The translations under genes were made by a program, and so were the position numbers. The notes beneath the pieces were generated by a model, which was given only the letters and a program-made list of their open reading frames with translations, was not told the DNA's origin and searched no databases. Shown here piece after piece: positions 7,311 to 11,292 of a stretch of DNA of 11,292 nucleotides. Source of the stretch: an uncultured Acidobacteriota bacterium (GTDB lineage: Bacteria > Acidobacteriota > Vicinamibacteria > Vicinamibacterales > SCN-69-37); assembly GCA_937880585.1 (NCBI GenBank), contig CALFMR010000486.1:1-11292 (forward strand), read 5' to 3'. The number at the start of each line of letters is the position of its first letter. The first letter of the stretch is position 1.

Positions 7311-7768
7311 GAACGCAGATCCGCGAACGGATTCGCGCACGGCCGTTCGTACGGATCGGGAAACGCGACGTAACTCACGGGCGATCCGGACGACACGCGG
7401 AAGTAGTCCGTCGATCGGAGGAAGTAGCTGATGGTGCGGCGCTCGAACGTGAGGATCGTCTGCTGTCGATCGAGCGGGAGACGACGCCGCAACGCGTCAA
7501 TCTCGAAGAGACCGCCGAACGTCGCGCTCGTGTGCGAGGCCATCGCCTGCGGGCCGTAGCGCGCCACGTACTCGCGCGCGAAGCGGTCGACCGCGTCGTC
7601 GCGAAACCGGAGGTGACCGAGCCGCCGCCGGATGAGGCGCGCCACGTCGCCGGCACCAGGATGGCGAAGTCGCCGCCATTCGTAGCCGCCACCGAGCGCC
7701 GCGGCAGCCGCCGCCGCACCGCCCACCAGCACCTGGCGTCGAGTGAACCGCGATCGTCCCGCCGTCAT
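7307..7768 (-). CDS. Small Tat-signal protein, likely partner of the upstream GMC oxidoreductase
   Basis: A 153-residue protein with a clear twin-arginine leader: SRFTRRQVLVGG (residues 6-17, R10/R11), then an Ala-rich hydrophobic core to about residue 28. The mature part is basic and helical: DVARLIRRRLGHLRFRDDAV (41-60), an FEIDALRRRL segment (88-97), then YFLRSTDYFR (115-124) and a C-terminal CANPFA (144-149). The size and place resemble the small exported subunits beside flavin dehydrogenases, such as the gamma chain of gluconate 2-dehydrogenase, but I do not see that family's usual IPxxxxPGA region, so it is a functional analogue at best. Its ATG lies 4 nt after the GMC stop, and its stop overlaps the next start as ATGA, so all three genes are probably translated together. 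It may export or anchor the GMC enzyme, which has no leader. Function is inferred from context. Confidence 0.8.
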   Translation of the reverse strand: MTAGRSRFTRRQVLVGGAAAAAAALGGGYEWRRLRHPGAGDVARLIRRRLGHLRFRDDAVDRFAREYVARYGPQAMASHTSATFGGLFEIDALRRRLPLDRQQTILTFERRTISYFLRSTDYFRVSSGSPVSYVAFPDPYERPCANPFADLRS

Positions 7769-7772
7769 GACG

Positions 7773-9206
7773 TCACGCGAAGAGATGATCCGCGCTCCAA
7801 AGCGCGAGCGCGCTGATGGTGAGCGTCGGATTGGCCGGCGAGCCGGTGGGAAACGCGCTGCCGCCGAGCACGACGAGATTGCGCACCGCGTGATGCACCA
7901 TCCAGCGATCGACGACGCTCGCCGACGGGTCGTCGCCCATCATGACCGTGCCGAGGATATGTCCCTCGGTCGGCAGCGGATCCGGACCGAACGCCACGCG
8001 CTCGACCGGCAGCGGTGCCAGAAGCGTGTCGAGCTCGGAGCGCACGGCGTCGAAGCCGCGGCGCGCGTACTCACTGTATCCCTCGAAGTGCAACACGGGC
8101 ATGCCGTCGGCGTCGAGTGTAATCCCGTTCCGCTCGTCCGGCAGGTCTTCGAAGATGAACTTGATGGCAAGGAGCTGCCGCTCGCGTCCGGACTCCCATC
8201 GGAGCTCGTCGGGCCGGTTCCAGCTCTCCATCAGGCAGGCTGCATGACGGGCGCGATGCGGTCCGTCGTACAGCATGTAGCCGTTGGCGGTGAAGACGGT
8301 GCTGCCCTGGAAGCCGTCGACGCCGTCGAGATCGATCTTCGCCATGAGGCTCACTTGCTCGAAGAGCCGCCGGCCGAGACGCGCGTGCGTGAGACCTGAT
8401 CGCAGCAGAATCGTCGGATTGAAAATCGCGCCCGCGCCGAGGACGAAGAGGTCGGCCTCGACGCGCTCGTTGCCGGCCGTTCGATCGCGGTTGTGGTCAC
8501 CCTTCACGATGACGGCGGTGACGCGGCCGGCCTGGAGATCGAGCGCGGTGACATCGGCGCCCAGTCGCAGCGTGACACGCGAGTCGGCATAGACGCCGGC
8601 GAGTCCGTTCTCGATCGTGAACTTCGCGTCGATGGGACAGAGACCGCAGACGCCGTTCGCGCAGCAGGCCGGACGCGTGCCCGTCGCGACGCGAGCGCGC
8701 GCGGTCGGCTGCGGAAAGTAGGCATCCGGATAGGCGGCGGCGAGCAGGCGATCGGGATCCGACAATCGATGCGCCGGCAGCGGCGGCGGTGTCCGTCGCG
8801 GGTACGGCGCGCGATCCGATCCGGCAATCGCCATCACGGCTTCGGCGCGCTCGTAGAAGGGCTCGAGGTCCGCGTAGGTCATCGGCCAGTCCTCGCCGAC
8901 GCCATAGTGTGTCTTCAAGGCGAAGTCCGCGGGCATGAGCCGCGGTGTGCAGCCCCACCAGCAGTTCGATCCGCCGCCGAAGCCGAGCGTGAACGTCCAT
9001 TGCTTGTCAGGCGATCCACTGCGGCGGAAGGTCGCGTCCGCGTCGAGGCGCGTCGTGCGCCGATGTTCGAGTTGCCAGGCGCGTGTATCGCGAAAGCCGC
9101 GTTCGAGGACGAGGACGCGCGCGGTGCGCGGCGCGCGGGCGAGATACTCGGCGAGAAAAAATGACGACGCGAAGCCGGTTCCGACAACGACGAGATCGTA
9201 GGCCAC
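7773..9206 (-). CDS. GMC-family FAD-dependent oxidoreductase
   Basis: A 477-residue flavoprotein of the glucose-methanol-choline oxidoreductase superfamily, which oxidises alcohol or sugar hydroxyls with FAD. The N-terminus DLVVVGTGFASSFFLAEYLA (4-23) is the FAD Rossmann motif with Ser in place of the third Gly; ER at 35-36 ends the second strand. FGGGSNCWWGCTPR (76-89) is the flavin-contact loop. A Cys-rich segment CCANGVCGLCPIDAKF (181-196) resembles that of bacterial sugar-dehydrogenase-type members. VLGAGAIFNPTILLRSG (255-271) is the second GMC signature region. The C-terminal GHILGTVMMG (415-424, H416) and SPANPTLTISALAL (456-469, N459) carry the usual active-site pair. There is no signal peptide. 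GTG 9206 is the only reasonable start, since an in-frame stop lies just upstream; its ribosome site is weak (GGAG at 11 nt). It heads a three-gene operon with the Tat protein and is divergent from the symporter. Substrate unknown. Confidence 0.92.
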   Translation of the reverse strand: MAYDLVVVGTGFASSFFLAEYLARAPRTARVLVLERGFRDTRAWQLEHRRTTRLDADATFRRSGSPDKQWTFTLGFGGGSNCWWGCTPRLMPADFALKTHYGVGEDWPMTYADLEPFYERAEAVMAIAGSDRAPYPRRTPPPLPAHRLSDPDRLLAAAYPDAYFPQPTARARVATGTRPACCANGVCGLCPIDAKFTIENGLAGVYADSRVTLRLGADVTALDLQAGRVTAVIVKGDHNRDRTAGNERVEADLFVLGAGAIFNPTILLRSGLTHARLGRRLFEQVSLMAKIDLDGVDGFQGSTVFTANGYMLYDGPHRARHAACLMESWNRPDELRWESGRERQLLAIKFIFEDLPDERNGITLDADGMPVLHFEGYSEYARRGFDAVRSELDTLLAPLPVERVAFGPDPLPTEGHILGTVMMGDDPSASVVDRWMVHHAVRNLVVLGGSAFPTGSPANPTLTISALALWSADHLFA

Positions 9207-9245
9207 TCCGCGACGCGCTCCGCGGACATCCTATCAGCGGCGCCC

Positions 9246-9281
9246 GAACCGATCGCATACAATGCGCCCCGAACCGGATCG
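9246..9281. promoter_or_regulatory. Direct near-repeats flanking a -10-like box between the divergent GMC and symporter genes
   Basis: GAACCGATCG (9246-9255) recurs 25 nt later as GAACCGGATCG (9271-9281), one base longer. Between them on the plus strand is TACAAT (9258-9263), a good -10 candidate for the symporter whose ATG is 62 nt further on. The spacer is only 118 bp, so repeats placed this way could be operators acting on both genes. No clear -35 is visible. The regulator is unknown. Confidence 0.35.
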
Positions 9282-9324
9282 GCCTTTTTCGGCGCGCTGC
9301 CCCACGGCGCGCGGGTGACATGGC

Positions 9325-10905
9325 ATGCTCGACGGATTCATCATCGGCGCCTACTTCGCGGTCGTCCTCGCCATCGGCTTCTATCACTCCCGGCGCAAGA
9401 GCACGACGCGAGACTATTTCCTGGCCGGCCAGCACGTCGGCTGGTTCGCCGTCGGCGCCTCGCTCTTCTCGACGAATATCTCGAGTGAGCACTTCATCGG
9501 CCTCGCCGGCTCGGGCGCCTCGTCGGGACTCGCCGTCGCCTGCTACGAGCTCGGGGCGGCGTTCTGCCTGTTCCTGCTGGGCTGGCTGTTCGTGCCCTAC
9601 TACCTGCGCACGAAAGTCTTCACGATGCCGGAGTTCCTCGAGCGCCGGTTCGACGGGCGGTCGCGGCGCTATCTGACGCTCATCTCGCTCTTTGCGTACG
9701 TCTTTACGAAAATCTCGGTGCACTTGTATGCCGGCGCGATCCTCATGCGCGACGTCGCGGGTTGGAACTATCTGACGACGTCAATCCTGCTGGTCATCGC
9801 GACGGGCGTCTACACCATCAGCGGCGGGCTGGCGGCGGTCATCTACACGGACCTGTTCCAGTCGATCATCCTCATCGCCGGCGCGGCGACGCTCAGCATC
9901 ATCGGTCTGCACGAGGTTGGCGGCTTCGCGGGCCTACGCGCGGCGCTGCCGCCGGACTTCTTCCACATGATCAAGCCGCTCAGCGATCCGACCTATCCCT
10001 GGATCGGGACGACGGTCGGCGTGCTGATCCTCGGCATCTGGTACTGGTGCACGGACCAATCGATCGTGCAGAAGACGCTGAGCGCGAAGAGCGTGTCCGA
10101 CGCGCGCAAGGGCACGCTACTCTGCGCGGCGCTGAAGATCCTGCCGCTCTTCATCCTGGTGCTGCCGGGCCTGATCGCGAAGGCGCTCTTCCCGACCGAA
10201 GTCACCGGCGACAACGCGTTTCCGACGCTCGTGCTGCGGCTCCTGCCGCCAGGGTTGAAAGGGCTGCTCGTCGCGGCGCTGATGGCCGCGCTGATGTCGG
10301 CGATGAGCTCGGTGCTGAACTCGTGCTCGACGCTCATCACGATCGATTTCTACAAGAAGGCGAATCCGAATCGGAGCGAGTCGCAGCTCGTGCTGTTCGG
10401 ACGCATCACGACCGGCGTCATCGTGGTGCTCAGCATCCTGTGGATTCCGGTCATTCCCTATCTGAGCAACCAGCTCTATCAATACCTGCAGAGCGTGCAG
10501 GCCTACGTCGCCGCGCCGATCACGGCCGTGTTCCTCGTCGGCGTGTTGTGGCGGGGTGCGACCGCACAAGCGGCGTTCGTAACGCTCGTGACCGGCGGCA
10601 TCATCGGCGCCGGACGGTTCCTGCTCGACGTGGCCCGCGACGCGCTCCACTGGAACCTGGGCGTGCTCGCGCCCGTCGCCCAGTTCAGCTTCCTCAACTT
10701 CGCCATCGTCGTCTTCGCGCTGTGCGTCGTCATCATGGTGACGCTGAGCAAGCTGGGACTCCGGCCGCCGGCCGAGAAGGTGGACAACCTGACGTTCGAC
10801 TGGTCTCCTGCCGGCCTTCGCGCACTCCGCGGCACGACTTCTGACGTCGTCATGACGCTCGTCGTCGCGGTGGCGATCCTAAGCGTGTGGGTGCATTTCG
10901 CGTAG
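9325..10905 (+). CDS. SGLT-type sodium:solute symporter (SSS family), probably sugar
   Basis: A 526-residue transporter of the sodium:solute symporter family (LeuT fold), with about 13-14 helices spread along the whole length. STNISSEHFIGLAGSG (49-64) matches TM1 of the sodium/glucose branch. WYWCTDQSIVQKTLSAK (239-255) is the hallmark of SGLT-like proteins. LMSAMSSVLNSCSTLITIDF (323-342) is the TM8 sodium-site region followed by the DxYKK end. The extreme C-terminus is another helix (505-524). By family knowledge it imports a sugar or polyol with sodium through the inner membrane. ATG 9325 has GGGTGA (9313-9318) 6 nt upstream. The TM8 segment reads S325-A326 where vSGLT and human SGLT1 have two serines, which may weaken or change ion binding. 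It is divergent from the GMC oxidoreductase operon, which fits joint use of one substrate. The exact substrate is unknown. Confidence 0.93.
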   Translation: MLDGFIIGAYFAVVLAIGFYHSRRKSTTRDYFLAGQHVGWFAVGASLFSTNISSEHFIGLAGSGASSGLAVACYELGAAFCLFLLGWLFVPYYLRTKVFTMPEFLERRFDGRSRRYLTLISLFAYVFTKISVHLYAGAILMRDVAGWNYLTTSILLVIATGVYTISGGLAAVIYTDLFQSIILIAGAATLSIIGLHEVGGFAGLRAALPPDFFHMIKPLSDPTYPWIGTTVGVLILGIWYWCTDQSIVQKTLSAKSVSDARKGTLLCAALKILPLFILVLPGLIAKALFPTEVTGDNAFPTLVLRLLPPGLKGLLVAALMAALMSAMSSVLNSCSTLITIDFYKKANPNRSESQLVLFGRITTGVIVVLSILWIPVIPYLSNQLYQYLQSVQAYVAAPITAVFLVGVLWRGATAQAAFVTLVTGGIIGAGRFLLDVARDALHWNLGVLAPVAQFSFLNFAIVVFALCVVIMVTLSKLGLRPPAEKVDNLTFDWSPAGLRALRGTTSDVVMTLVVAVAILSVWVHFA

Positions 10906-10962
10906 AGGGCCGGTCATCTTTTCTTGCTTGCGCGCAGGGCGCGGCGTCATCTTCTTTGCAAT

Positions 10963-10987
10963 GCGTTGGGGCCCCCACCCCCAACGC
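10963..10987 (+). terminator. 9-bp inverted repeat after the symporter gene
   Basis: GCGTTGGGG (10963-10971) pairs perfectly with CCCCAACGC (10979-10987) around loop CCCCCAC, 58 nt past the symporter stop and between two convergent genes. Neither side has a T-run directly after the stem, so it is at best an atypical terminator serving one or both genes. Confidence 0.4.
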
Positions 10988-10998
10988 TACGGCGCTTC

Positions 10999-11041
10999 GC
11001 CCCTCGCTACGCTCGGGGCTCGCGGTGTCATCGTTTTTTTT
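10999..11041 (+). terminator. Imperfect GC palindrome followed at a distance by a T8 tract
   Basis: GCCCC (10999-11003) and GGGGC (11015-11019) flank TCGCTACGCTC, forming the CGAGCGTAGCGAG-like imperfect palindrome that I recall as common between genes in Acidobacteriota. A run of eight T lies at 11034-11041, but 14 nt separate it from the stem, too far for a textbook intrinsic terminator. It is more likely part of a repeat element, with possible termination activity. Confidence 0.35.
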
Positions 11042-11073
11042 GAATGGAATGATGCGCCGCAGGCGCCTCGTGT

Positions 11074-11101
11074 GTTCGAAGTTCAAAGTTCGAAGTTGAC
11101 G
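11074..11101. repeat. Intergenic heptanucleotide repeat, same unit as inside the 708-residue gene
   Basis: Four 7-nt units stand in a row: GTTCGAA, GTTCAAA, GTTCGAA, GTTGACG. The string GTTCGAAGTTGA here closely matches the end of the coding copy at 4213-4224. The block ends 5 bp before the stop codon of the convergent dehydrogenase gene. Confidence 0.8.
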
Positions 11102-11106
11102 AGGCT

Positions 11107-11292
11107 TTACCCTCTCCCCGCAAATGGCATCTTCGTCGCCATGACCGTGAGGAAGAGCACGTTCGCATCGAGCGGCAGGTCGGCCATGTAGCGGACGGCG
11201 CGGACGACGTGGGAGAGGTCGAGGAGAGGCTCGACGGCAATCGTGCCGTTGGCCTGCGGCACGCCGTGCGCCATCTTGGCCGCCATCTCCGT
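11107..11292 (-). CDS. Short-chain dehydrogenase/reductase (SDR), C-terminal 61 residues only
   Basis: The frame enters at the right window edge and ends at TAA 11109-11107. The visible 61 residues begin TEMAAKMAHGVPQANGTIAV and continue EPLLDLSHVVRAVRYMADLP, then LDANVLFLTVMATKMPFAGRG. The pattern EP-[LM]-DxxHVxxAVxYMAxLPLDANV is the tail of classical NAD(P)-dependent SDR enzymes, covering the last helix and strand after the active site. The catalytic Ser-Tyr-Lys and the nucleotide-binding glycine motif lie off the window, so substrate and cofactor cannot be judged. It is convergent with the symporter, 201 bp apart, so no operon link is implied. Confidence 0.82.
   Translation of the reverse strand, partial: TEMAAKMAHGVPQANGTIAVEPLLDLSHVVRAVRYMADLPLDANVLFLTVMATKMPFAGRG

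Larger units (their letters stand above)
10911..11066. repeat. Composite degenerate intergenic repeat (three related modules)
   Basis: The spacer after the symporter contains three related blocks. Each starts with GTCATC and a T-rich run: 10913 (GTCATCTTTTCTTG), 10946 (GTCATCTTCTTTGCAATGCG) and 11027 (GTCATCG plus eight T, then GAATGG). The first and third are followed by matching GC arms, TGCGCGCAGGGCGC (from 10929) and TGCGCCGCAGGCGC (11053-11066). This looks like one degenerate unit repeated and partly shuffled. No gene is seen in the region. Confidence 0.55.

Noticed and set aside
5733..10905. A complete new biological system covering GT-C genes, GMC oxidoreductase and symporter
   Set aside because: Each gene belongs to a known family, and the grouping can be explained as sugar uptake/oxidation plus envelope glycosylation; nothing here shows a defence, mobility or signalling module.
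11034..11041. T8 tract as a classical intrinsic terminator
   Set aside because: The nearest stem ends 14 nt before it, and the T-run belongs to a module present three times in the spacer.
10906..11106. Short open frames in the spacer after the symporter, including ones reading PERSEG-like peptides
   Set aside because: They are translations of the intergenic palindrome and repeat modules, have no ribosome site and overlap hairpins; such spurious peptides are common where these repeats occur.

Overview
This is a high-GC window that reads like an Acidobacteriota chromosome, possibly a Vicinamibacteria-type lineage. The main evidence is a permease of the ADOP type (acidobacterial duplicated orphan permease), a family strongly expanded in that phylum. 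Supporting hints are GC-rich codon use, small glycine/alanine-rich membrane proteins, and short interspersed repeats between genes. There is no rRNA, tRNA, CRISPR array, transposase, phage gene or integrase. The window looks like ordinary chromosome rather than an island. I did not find a convincing new defence or mobile system.

Layout. On the minus strand, 2260 to the left edge is the N-terminal 753 codons of an ADOP permease, cut by the window. Just upstream of it on the same strand is a PlsC-type acyltransferase (3085-2309). A 142-bp divergent spacer separates that gene from a 97-residue two-helix membrane protein (3228-3521, plus). A 708-residue polytopic membrane protein follows on the plus strand (3623-5749). 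It has a GT-C/PTPS-related architecture and carries an in-frame heptanucleotide repeat. It meets tail to tail, with a 17-bp overlap, a minus-strand three-gene operon read from right to left. That operon encodes a GMC-type flavin oxidoreductase (9206-7773), a small Tat-signal protein (7768-7307) and a second GT-C-type membrane glycosyltransferase (7310-5733). Divergent from the operon is an SGLT-type sodium/solute symporter (9325-10905, plus). A 201-bp spacer packed with degenerate repeats and hairpins then separates it from the C-terminus of a short-chain dehydrogenase on the minus strand (11107 to the right edge).

How the genes may work together. The divergent pair of a sugar-type symporter and a sugar/alcohol-type flavin oxidoreductase, with a Tat-exported small partner, suggests uptake and envelope-side oxidation of a sugar or polyol. 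Two near-repeats flanking a -10-like box between them may be a shared control site. The two GT-C-like membrane proteins and the acyltransferase fit envelope lipid or glycan synthesis, but no pathway can be closed from this window.

The most interesting sequence-level observations are: (1) a run of 7-nt units inside the 708-residue gene, read as an in-frame 7-residue repeat, and the same unit again between genes near 11,080; (2) a perfect internal Shine-Dalgarno and ATG exactly at the boundary between the prefix domain and the permease core of the ADOP gene; (3) the composite repeat spacer at 10,911-11,101.
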